DNA of 12,699 nt from Candidatus Sericytochromatia bacterium (GTDB lineage Bacteria > Cyanobacteriota > Sericytochromatia > UBA7694 > JACMQJ01). This document shows positions 1 to 5,687 of this stretch, piece by piece. How positions within the stretch are numbered: position 1 is the stretch's first letter; every line of letters begins with the position of its first letter. Below the pieces are notes generated by a model, which was not told the origin of the DNA, did no database searches, and saw only the letters and a list, made by a program, of their open reading frames with translations. A program made the translations under genes and the position numbers. The stretch lies in contig JACMQJ010000516.1 of assembly GCA_014377055.1 (NCBI GenBank), positions 1-12,699 of the forward strand. Direction: 5' to 3'.

Positions 1-1321
1 CAGGACTAGGTGATGTAGCAACAATAATAGGTGAAGCACTTGCAGCTGGGCTAGATGATACAGCAGCAGTAGGTGAAGCACTTGCAGCTGGGCTAGATGA
101 TGCAGCAGCGATAGGTGAAGCACTTACAGTTGGACTAGATGATGCAGCAGGTGAAGCACTTGCAGCTGGACTAGGTGAAACTGTTGTTGTAGTTGTTGGA
201 GTTGAACCTTCAGCAGCATTACTTATATCTGTTGTTGCTGTAGTTGTTCCTGTTGTAACGGTTGCTGTACCATTAGCTTGTTGATTAACACTTATTGCAC
301 TAGCTGAATTATTAGGATCTTTTACTGATGAGCTTGCTACAAATACAGTAATTGTCATATTAATGTTGTAAGTAGTTACTTTTCCATCTTTGGTTGTTAC
401 TGTAACTACACCAGTGCCAGTACCGTTACCATTTACATCTAGTATTCTAGTTTCATTAACAACTCTCACTTTACCATCTTTGAACTTGGTTGTTGCTTCA
501 GTTGTTACAGTTCTACCACCAGTACTATTGAATATTGCTACTCTGACAGCTTCTCTTGAATATAGACCAGCTTTCTCATTAAAGTTATGGATTATTTTTA
601 TGAGTTTTTTGGTAGCTTTATCATAAGTTTTTGATTCCTTATTTACTTTAAGAACATTACCTCTTTTAAATTCAACTTGACTAATTCTAGTTATAGTTCC
701 ATCACCATTATCAATTGAAATAACTTGGCTTCTTTTTACTTGATATTTTTTACCATGTACTTGTAATCTTGCTAAGAGATTATTGTCTACTTTTTCTCTA
801 TTTTCGATACCCTTAAGCTGATTCTGTGCTTTTGCTTCTGCTGCTCTTTGATCATTTAGATCACTTAATAAAGCAGCTCTTAAGGTATCACGAAGCTCAC
901 CTGTTTTTACATTTTTTAGAGTTGCATATATATCGGTAGCAGCAACCAAATCAACTGCTTTTACACCAAAACTAGCATCTCCTTGTTCTTTATTTAATGC
1001 TTCACTATCTCTAAAAACATTGTCTGTATCATGATAAGCAATCATTGTATCTTTTATTTCAGCAGTATTAAAATTAGCACCACTAGCTAATGTAGTGTTT
1101 GTGTTAGCATCAACAAGAGATGATGATGTAGCACTGTTACTATCTCCAGTACTTACTTGAGTGATAGCTGATGAATCGATAGTTGTTGAAGTATCCAAAG
1201 CAGCTGTTTGGCTTGATGAAGCACTTGATGATACTGTATTTGGTGTTTGTTGGGAACAAGAAAAGATACCAAAAGCTAAAACTAATGAAGTTGCTAAGTT
1301 AATTATTTTTTTGTTATACAT
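1..1321 (-). CDS. Lipoprotein with Ala/Ser/Pro tandem-repeat C-terminal region (partial, 3' end outside window)
   Basis: The minus strand is open without a stop for 440 codons from ATG at 1321-1319 to the left edge, so the C-terminus is missing. An AAGGAG ribosome site lies 7 bases upstream of the ATG. The N-terminus MYNKKIINLATSLVLAFG is a short basic-plus-hydrophobic signal followed by I-F-S-C, with Cys22 as the likely lipidated residue; Phe at -2 is uncommon in lipoboxes, so lipidation is likely, not certain. A Ser/Thr-rich linker (about 23-80) follows, then a mixed region with a Gln/Ala/Glu-rich helical part (about 135-180), a beta-like Lys/Thr/Val-rich region (about 180-325), a Thr/Ser linker and Ser-Pro-Ala-Ala repeats (about 381-440). 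It was probably exported and anchored in a membrane, with the repeats acting as an extended stalk. I do not recognise the central domain; no enzymatic function can be assigned. It is divergent from prfC. Confidence 0.85.
   Translation of the reverse strand, partial: MYNKKIINLATSLVLAFGIFSCSQQTPNTVSSSASSSQTAALDTSTTIDSSAITQVSTGDSNSATSSSLVDANTNTTLASGANFNTAEIKDTMIAYHDTDNVFRDSEALNKEQGDASFGVKAVDLVAATDIYATLKNVKTGELRDTLRAALLSDLNDQRAAEAKAQNQLKGIENREKVDNNLLARLQVHGKKYQVKRSQVISIDNGDGTITRISQVEFKRGNVLKVNKESKTYDKATKKLIKIIHNFNEKAGLYSREAVRVAIFNSTGGRTVTTEATTKFKDGKVRVVNETRILDVNGNGTGTGVVTVTTKDGKVTTYNINMTITVFVASSSVKDPNNSASAISVNQQANGTATVTTGTTTATTDISNAAEGSTPTTTTTVSPSPAASASPAASSSPTVSASPIAAASSSPAASASPTAAVSSSPAASASPIIVATSPSP
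30..173 (-). repeat. In-frame tandem repeat (42, 42 and 36 base units) in the lipoprotein gene
   Basis: The word GGTGAAGCACTT (plus strand) recurs at 30, 72, 114 and 150, so the periods are 42, 42 and 36 bases. All are multiples of three, and on the minus strand the units encode variants of S-S-S-P-A-A-S-A-S-P with two to five extra Ala/Thr/Val/Ile residues. The array continues in degenerate form towards position 1. Length changes by whole units would keep the reading frame, as expected for a stalk that varies in length between strains. Confidence 0.85.
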
Positions 1322-1541
1322 TTTTTATCTCCTTAAGATAATTTATATTTCTTTCAATCAATATCATAATGCTTAGATGTTTACATAAATGATTACATAA
1401 AACTGACAAAAGATATGAAAAAATCTTTGTTGAAAAAAATATGTAAATAAATTTTTGTAATATAAATAGCGACTAAATTATAAGTCTTTGGTAATCTGAA
1501 TCTTTGGTAATAAAATAAATTTTTAGATAAATATAGACTTT
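1322..1541. other. Divergent intergenic region between the lipoprotein gene and prfC
   Basis: This 220-base A+T-rich spacer must hold the promoters of both divergent genes, but I see no convincing -35/-10 pair on either strand. It contains TTACATAAA twice with a 12-base period (1381-1389 and 1393-1401) and an 11-base direct repeat TCTTTGGTAAT at 1485-1495 and 1501-1511 upstream of prfC. No clear Shine-Dalgarno precedes the prfC ATG. Confidence 0.5.
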
Positions 1542-3149
1542 ATGAGTATAAAAGAAGAAATTCAAAAAAGAAGAACATTTGCGATTATCTCACATCCAGA
1601 TGCAGGTAAAACAACACTTACAGAAAAGTTTTTGTTATATGGGGGTGCTGTACAACAAGCAGGCTCTGTAACTGCTCGAAAAAATCAACGTGCTTCAACA
1701 TCAGATTGGATGGAATTGGAGAGAAAAAGAGGTATATCTATTACTTCTACAGTATTACAATTTGACTATGATAATTATCGAATAAATTTACTTGATACAC
1801 CTGGTCATGAGGACTTTTCAGAAGATACATATCGTATCTTAACTGCTGTTGATGCTGTTGTTATGGTAATAGATGCAGCCAAAGGTATAGAAGCACAAAC
1901 CAGAAAATTATTTGAAGTATGTAGCAAAAGAAAAATACCAATTTTTACTTTTATCAATAAACTTGATAGACCTGCTAGAGAACCAATAGAATTACTTGAT
2001 GAAATAGAAGATGTACTTAAAATAGGAACCTTTGCCGTTAATTGGCCATTGGGAACAGGTCTTGATTTTAGAGGTGTTTTTGATCGTATCAATAAAGAAG
2101 TTCATTTATTTGAAAGAACAACTGGTGGTATTCACAAAGCAGCAGTATCTATAACGGATCTAAACGATAAAATAGTAAAAGAAAAACTAAGTGATTCTGT
2201 TCATAAAACTGTTATGGAAGAAATAGAAATGCTTGATATAGCTGGTGAAGAATTTGATTTAGAGAATGTTATGACTGGTCAATTAACACCTGTTTTTTTT
2301 GGTAGTGCTATGAATAATTTTGGTGTACAACTTCTTTTAGATGGCTTTTTAAAATATTCATTTCCTCCAGGTGCGATGAATAGTGAAAAAGGTTTGATCG
2401 AACCAGAAACAGATAGTTTTTCAGGTTTTGTTTTTAAAATACAGGCAAATATGGATCCAAAACATCGTGATAGGATTGCTTTTATCCGAATATGTTCAGG
2501 CAAATTTGCTAAAAATATCTTAGTTAATAATAGCCGTACCAATAAAAAAATACGTCTTGCCAGTGCTCATACTGTTTTTGGTCAACAAAGAGAGTCAGTT
2601 GAAGAAGCCTATCCTGGTGATATAGTTGGTTTGATTGGCAGTAATAATTTTAGTATTGGTGATACTCTAACTGAAGATGACTCTATTGTTTATAAAACTA
2701 TTCCTCAATTTGCCCCAGAACATTTTATTACTTTGACTAACCCAAATACCTCTGACTACAAAAAATTTAGAGATGGCTTGGAGCAACTTCTTCAAGAAGG
2801 TGTAGTTCAATCATTTCAGTTAAGAAATTCTTACTCAGGTGTTATTGTTTTGGGTGCTGTTGGTCCTCTTCAATTTGAAGTTGTTCAATATAGATTAAAA
2901 AGTGAGTATAGCACTGATTCTATCTCAGAGCCGACTAATTGGAGTATTTTAAGATGGGTTAGTCCAGATGTCGATTATTCTATTTTGGTTCAACCATTTT
3001 TACCTGTTGGATCAGTCTCAGGAGAAGATAAATTTGGTAATACAGTAGTACTATTCACTAGTGAATGGTCATTACAATATTTTGCTGAAAAACACCCAGA
3101 GATAAGTCTCTCTGATACACCTTTTGTCAAAGAGATTGTTACAAAATAG
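1542..3149 (+). CDS. prfC: Peptide chain release factor 3 (RF3), translational GTPase
   Basis: RF3 is a cytoplasmic GTPase that removes RF1 or RF2 from the ribosome after peptide release. The protein is 535 residues, close to the 529 of E. coli RF3. The G domain is intact: P-loop SHPDAGKT (17-24), switch I with RGISITST (63-70), DTPGH (85-89), NKLD (139-142), and a G5-like GSA near 255. Within the class, the start AIISHPDAGKTTLTEK and the segment QRASTSDWMELERKRGISI are typical of RF3, not EF-G, and the EF-G domain IV/V extension is absent. The central beta-barrel and C-terminal domain (about 290-535) are full length. The ATG at 1542 lacks an obvious Shine-Dalgarno but gives the usual RF3 N-terminus. 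The gene stands alone and ends at a hairpin. Confidence 0.96.
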   Translation: MSIKEEIQKRRTFAIISHPDAGKTTLTEKFLLYGGAVQQAGSVTARKNQRASTSDWMELERKRGISITSTVLQFDYDNYRINLLDTPGHEDFSEDTYRILTAVDAVVMVIDAAKGIEAQTRKLFEVCSKRKIPIFTFINKLDRPAREPIELLDEIEDVLKIGTFAVNWPLGTGLDFRGVFDRINKEVHLFERTTGGIHKAAVSITDLNDKIVKEKLSDSVHKTVMEEIEMLDIAGEEFDLENVMTGQLTPVFFGSAMNNFGVQLLLDGFLKYSFPPGAMNSEKGLIEPETDSFSGFVFKIQANMDPKHRDRIAFIRICSGKFAKNILVNNSRTNKKIRLASAHTVFGQQRESVEEAYPGDIVGLIGSNNFSIGDTLTEDDSIVYKTIPQFAPEHFITLTNPNTSDYKKFRDGLEQLLQEGVVQSFQLRNSYSGVIVLGAVGPLQFEVVQYRLKSEYSTDSISEPTNWSILRWVSPDVDYSILVQPFLPVGSVSGEDKFGNTVVLFTSEWSLQYFAEKHPEISLSDTPFVKEIVTK

Positions 3150-3161
3150 CAACTTATAGGC

Positions 3162-3188
3162 AACCCTGTCAGTTTCATAGACAGGGTT
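3162..3188 (+). terminator. Hairpin after prfC, probable terminator
   Basis: AACCCTGTC (3162-3170) and GACAGGGTT (3180-3188) form a perfect 9-base-pair stem with a 9-base loop, starting 12 bases after the prfC stop. It is the most G+C-rich palindrome nearby. Only a short TTTAT follows the stem, so it is an imperfect intrinsic terminator; it could also protect the mRNA 3' end. Confidence 0.55.
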
Positions 3189-3267
3189 TATAGCTATATA
3201 TGTTAAAATCTCCCTTGCATCCTTAAATAAATTAGACAAATTAACGATAGATAAAGGTGAAAATATT

Positions 3268-3753
3268 ATGTGGTTTAAATTAGAAAATCAAAAACTTGAA
3301 TACACAAAAAATGCTCCATTTAGTTTTAAAAACGAGATAATTATTAATGCAACACCCAATAAAGTTTTTGATGTGCTTGCTGGTGACACCTGGAAGTACT
3401 GGTTTAAAGACTTTGTAGGGGTAAAATGGACTTCTCAAGAGCCTTATGGAATAGGCTCAACTCGAATCGTTGATTTAAAACCAATTTCGGTTAAAGAAAA
3501 ATTTTTGGCTTGGGAATATGGCAAAAGATACAGTTTTCTAATCTATGAAATTACTATACCGTTAGTTAAATCAATGTTGGAAGATATGCAACTTGAGGAA
3601 ATAGATGAAGGAAAAACTTTATTTAGATGGAATGTATATTATACACCAAGCTTAATTATGCTTATAATACACCCAATTGCAAGATCTATATTTGGTGGCA
3701 TGTTTAGAGAATCTTTAAATAACTTAGCCAATTATGTACAAAAAGACACATAA
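3268..3753 (+). CDS. SRPBCC (START-like / polyketide cyclase fold) family protein
   Basis: The protein has 161 residues, the usual size of a single SRPBCC domain, which forms a hydrophobic cavity that binds lipids or other apolar ligands. Visible features are the early strand FKNEIIINATPNKVFDVLAG (about 20-39), typical of the family's first strand and helix, the aromatic stretch WKYWFKDFVGVKWTS, a G-I-G-S-T-R-I-V-D turn, and a long amphipathic C-terminal helix (about 130-157) that would close the cavity. There is no signal peptide; a hydrophobic patch SLIMLIIHPIARSIFGG (about 128-144) lies near the end. AAAGGTG lies upstream of the ATG. It is separated from its neighbours by more than 100 bases on each side, so context does not reveal the ligand. 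The family call is from pattern; the biological role is unknown. Confidence 0.8.
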   Translation: MWFKLENQKLEYTKNAPFSFKNEIIINATPNKVFDVLAGDTWKYWFKDFVGVKWTSQEPYGIGSTRIVDLKPISVKEKFLAWEYGKRYSFLIYEITIPLVKSMLEDMQLEEIDEGKTLFRWNVYYTPSLIMLIIHPIARSIFGGMFRESLNNLANYVQKDT

Positions 3754-3827
3754 TTTTAACTTTAATTTTGATTTTTTTAGCTTATCTACTTGAAGTTTAA
3801 GTACTAGTTAAAATATAATTAAAAGAG

Positions 3828-3850
3828 TTTCTAAATAATTTAGAAATTTT
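3828..3850 (+). terminator. Weak A+T-rich hairpin after the SRPBCC gene
   Basis: TTTCTAAA (3828-3835) and TTTAGAAA (3839-3846) pair over 8 bases with a 3-base loop and are followed by TTTT. The position between two plus-strand genes and the trailing T's fit an intrinsic terminator, but the stem contains only one G-C pair, so it may be chance in A+T-rich DNA or a leader structure of the next gene. Confidence 0.3.
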
Positions 3851-3870
3851 AAATTTACCTGTATAAAATT

Positions 3871-3878
3871 GAGGGGTG
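3871..3878 (+). promoter_or_regulatory. Strong Shine-Dalgarno overlapping the only upstream start codon of the coiled-coil gene
   Basis: GAGGGGTG is the best ribosome site in the area, but GTG at 3876 lies inside it. With normal spacing of 5-8 bases the site would point to CTT at 3882 or ATC at 3885, while the next GTG is at 3900, about 22 bases away. Either initiation is at GTG 3876 using another contact, or a rare ATC/ATT codon is used, or the site serves GTG 3900 poorly. Confidence 0.4.
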
Positions 3879-4436
3879 ATTCTTATCAGCGAAGAAAATG
3901 TGAAATCAATATTAGATATGATAGAGGATTTGGTTTTAAATAGTGCCAAGATTCCTATTCTTAATAAATTAATTATTGATGAGGATAAATTATTTGGTTT
4001 GCTTGATGAATTAAGTAAAAATTTACCACAAGAAATGAGTGAATCAATTGAGATTGTTGAAAATAAAGAGAGAATACTTTCTGAGGCAGATAATAGAGCT
4101 CAAGAAATGGTTAGCTCAGCAGAGATGAGAGCAAAAGTTTTAGTTAGTGAAAGCGAAGTCTTGAAAAAAGCCTTATTAGAATCTAACAATTTAAAACATG
4201 AAATAAATAAGCAGATGGATTTGGCAAAAAACCAAGTTAATATGGAAATTTCGCTTGCTAAAACGGAGGCTAACAAGGAAATAGACATAGCAAAAAGTGA
4301 AGCCAATAAGGATCGTGAGCTTAAAGGGAATGAGGTAAATAAATATGCTGATTCAATGCTTGAAAATTTAGAAAACCAATTAACTAACGCCATATCAGTA
4401 CTTAGAAATGGTAGAAATAGCTTGACTCAATCTTAG
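3876..4436 (+). CDS. Coiled-coil protein, DivIVA/SepIVA-like or ATP-synthase-b-like
   Basis: The protein is 186 residues, without signal peptide or membrane segment. Residues 8-50 (VKSILDMIEDLVLNSAKIPI then LNKLIIDEDKLFGLLDELSKNLP) match the N-terminal layout of a widespread family of coiled-coil proteins in Firmicutes, Actinobacteria and cyanobacteria, variously named DivIVA-domain, SepIVA-like or F0-b-like: helix, then P-L/I-x-x-K/R-x-(I/V)-I/V-D-E-x-x-(L/F), then L-P. Residues 64-100 have the ERILSEADNRAQEMVSSAE and SESEV features of the same family. Residues 116-159 form four 11-residue repeats, and 160-180 end in LENLENQLTNAISVLRNGR. A membrane-associated or cell-envelope scaffolding role is plausible from family knowledge but not shown here. 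An in-frame TGA at 3870-3872 limits the start; GTG at 3876 is the first possible canonical codon (see the ribosome-site entry). Alternatively GTG at 3900. Confidence 0.75.
   Translation: MILISEENVKSILDMIEDLVLNSAKIPILNKLIIDEDKLFGLLDELSKNLPQEMSESIEIVENKERILSEADNRAQEMVSSAEMRAKVLVSESEVLKKALLESNNLKHEINKQMDLAKNQVNMEISLAKTEANKEIDIAKSEANKDRELKGNEVNKYADSMLENLENQLTNAISVLRNGRNSLTQS
4221..4352 (+). repeat. Four in-frame 33-base (11-residue) repeats in the coiled-coil gene
   Basis: Residues 116-126, 127-137, 138-148 and 149-159 align as [LI]-A/K-K/G-x-[EQ]-[AV]-N-[KM]-x-x-x, for example LAKTEANKEID followed by IAKSEANKDRE. Eleven-residue (hendecad) periodicity gives a coiled coil with little or right-handed twist, as known for the dimerisation part of the F0 b subunit. 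Protein similarity is stronger than DNA similarity, so the duplication is old or selected. Confidence 0.8.
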
Positions 4437-4466
4437 TATTATTAGTATATTTTAAAATTCTGTGAG

Positions 4467-4532
4467 ATTTTACATAAATGCGAGTGAAATTTCATTTAAA
4501 TTGTTTACTAAATGTAACGAATTTTACATAAA
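4467..4532. repeat. Direct repeat ATTTTACATAAA, 54 bases apart
   Basis: An identical 12-base word occurs at 4467-4478 and 4521-4532, with the related GTTTACTAAATG between them at 4503-4514. The same core TTTACATAAA lies at 1380-1389 upstream of the lipoprotein gene. The words could be operator sites, or could be coincidence in A+T-rich spacer DNA. Confidence 0.5.
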
Positions 4533-4558
4533 GTAACGTTAAAAATGTATCATGAGTA

Positions 4559-4587
4559 TTATTATTATTTTCACTTTATTATATAAT
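4559..4587 (+). promoter_or_regulatory. Possible housekeeping-type promoter of the flagellar operon
   Basis: A perfect -10 hexamer TATAAT (4582-4587) has the weak -35 candidate TTATTA (4559-4564) at 17 bases, preceded by an A/T-rich run. It would give a leader of about 155 bases containing the dyad at 4629-4660. The -35 match is poor and such hexamers are common in A+T-rich DNA. Confidence 0.25.
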
Positions 4588-4628
4588 TGTTTCACAGATA
4601 TTTGATAAATATTAAATTTATGTTACTC

Positions 4629-4660
4629 TAAGCACACTTTTAAAATTCTTTAAGTGCTTA
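4629..4660. promoter_or_regulatory. Inverted repeat upstream of fliM (operator or leader hairpin)
   Basis: TAAGCAC (4629-4635) is perfectly repeated in inverse as GTGCTTA (4654-4660). The inner arms CACTTTTAAA and TTTAAGTG also nearly pair, so the dyad is longer with a small asymmetry. Its position, about 90 bases before fliM, fits a repressor or activator site or an mRNA leader stem. No regulator can be named. Confidence 0.4.
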
Positions 4661-4749
4661 AATGTAAGCTTGTATCTGTATTTGATTAGAAAATTAAGAA
4701 ATAATCTTTTCTTTAGTTATTATAAATCTTGTTAAAGTAGGATAAATTT

Positions 4750-5670
4750 GTGGCTAGGTTAGACTCACTACACCCTTTAAGGTTCGTTAAAACAAGAGAA
4801 TTATCTCATGACGACCTAAAAGCATTGTATTATATTCACGACAGAGTTTCTCAGTTATTAACTGAAACGCTTGCTGCTGAACCTACTTCTGCCGCTCTTT
4901 GGCAGGTTATTAGTGCAGAGCAAATGCCTTTTAAAGAAGTTATTGACAAATACCCAAGAGAAACAGTTTGGTCATTATTAGGTTTTGGTGAGTCACTTGT
5001 AGGTGGCGTTGCTTTAATAATTGATAAGGACACAGCAATATCACTTGTCAGACAAGGTGGTACTGAGGAAGAAGATGAAGACGATGATGATGATGACGAA
5101 GAAGAAGGAATAACTGAACAAGAACTTCAAATGATTGATGGTAAAGTTCAACAGTTCTCTGAAGCTTTTTCTACTATTTGGGGCGAATATCATCCAATAA
5201 GTATCCAATTGGCAACATTTCCAAATACTCCGTCACTTGATGAGTTTAGAGGTTTATTAACAGGTATTGCACCTGATACTCTTGTTGCTAATATTACATT
5301 CAGAGTAACCATGGTTGCTAGAGAAGTTCAACGTATATCAATGATACTTCCACAACCATATTTAGAGCCACTTACAGGTGTTCTAAAAAGTGTTCTTGAA
5401 TCCGTTAAGCAAGAAGCTGAATTTGAACAGATCCAAGAAAGAATTAATCTTGTTGATGATATTACTATTCCTGTCACAGTTGAACTTGGATCGACTCAAA
5501 TGAGTTTTAGCGAGCTTCAAAATATAGAAATAGGTGACTTTATCAAATTAAATCAATCTATAGAAGATGCCCTATTTATCAAAATAGGTCAGAACAATAC
5601 CATAATCAAAGGTAGACCAGGTACAACACCTGACCAACAATATATAGCCATACAGGTTACAGAAATTTAA
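4750..5670 (+). CDS. fliM: Flagellar motor switch protein FliM, without the CheY-binding N-terminus
   Basis: FliM is the middle subunit of the flagellar C-ring and normally receives phospho-CheY. The 306-residue protein begins directly with the FliM segment HPLRFVKTRELSHDDLKAL (8-26; compare F-x-R-P-x-x-F-S-x-x-Q-L in other FliM), continues through the CheC-like middle domain (about 27-215, with ISIQLATFPNTP and ISMILPQPYLEPL), and ends with a SpoA domain (about 237-304: TVELGSTQMSFSELQNIEIGD and IIKGRPG). The GTG start at 4750 is fixed by AGGA at 4739-4742 seven bases upstream and by an in-frame TAG at 4738-4740, so the usual N-terminal EIDxLL peptide that binds CheY cannot be present. Residues 106-119 are a run of Glu/Asp placed where other FliM proteins have the GGxG loop. 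It is first in an operon with two further SpoA proteins and the export gate. Confidence 0.88.
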   Translation: MARLDSLHPLRFVKTRELSHDDLKALYYIHDRVSQLLTETLAAEPTSAALWQVISAEQMPFKEVIDKYPRETVWSLLGFGESLVGGVALIIDKDTAISLVRQGGTEEEDEDDDDDDEEEGITEQELQMIDGKVQQFSEAFSTIWGEYHPISIQLATFPNTPSLDEFRGLLTGIAPDTLVANITFRVTMVAREVQRISMILPQPYLEPLTGVLKSVLESVKQEAEFEQIQERINLVDDITIPVTVELGSTQMSFSELQNIEIGDFIKLNQSIEDALFIKIGQNNTIIKGRPGTTPDQQYIAIQVTEI

Positions 5671-5687
5671 AGTAGGGAGTTTTTTCA

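Larger units (their letters stand above)
4437..4749. other. Intergenic region upstream of the flagellar operon, no gene seen
   Basis: This 313-base A+T-rich stretch has no plausible coding frame. It holds two copies of ATTTTACATAAA (4467-4478 and 4521-4532), the palindrome TGAAATTTCA (4485-4494), a TATAAT at 4582-4587 and a dyad at 4629-4660. It is the likely promoter and control region of the flagellar operon. I see no match to the usual sigma-28 (TAAA-N15-GCCGATAA) or sigma-54 (GG-N10-GC) flagellar promoters. Confidence 0.6.

Noticed and set aside
30..173. CRISPR-like regular repeats at the left edge
   Set aside because: The units are contiguous without unique spacers, have lengths that are multiples of three and encode Ser/Pro/Ala repeats in an open minus-strand gene.
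390..626. Plus-strand open frame with low-complexity Thr/Val/Leu/Ser product
   Set aside because: It lies wholly antisense to the lipoprotein gene, whose frame has a ribosome site, signal peptide and 440 uninterrupted codons; the plus frame has none of these.
1161..1376. Plus-strand open frame over the lipoprotein start region
   Set aside because: It is antisense to the signal-peptide end of the lipoprotein gene, has no ribosome site and no recognisable motif.
1542..3149. Elongation factor G or TypA/LepA-type GTPase instead of RF3
   Set aside because: Length is 535 residues, the P-loop is SHPDAGKTT and the RASTSDWMELERKRGISI segment is RF3-type; EF-G domains IV and V are missing.
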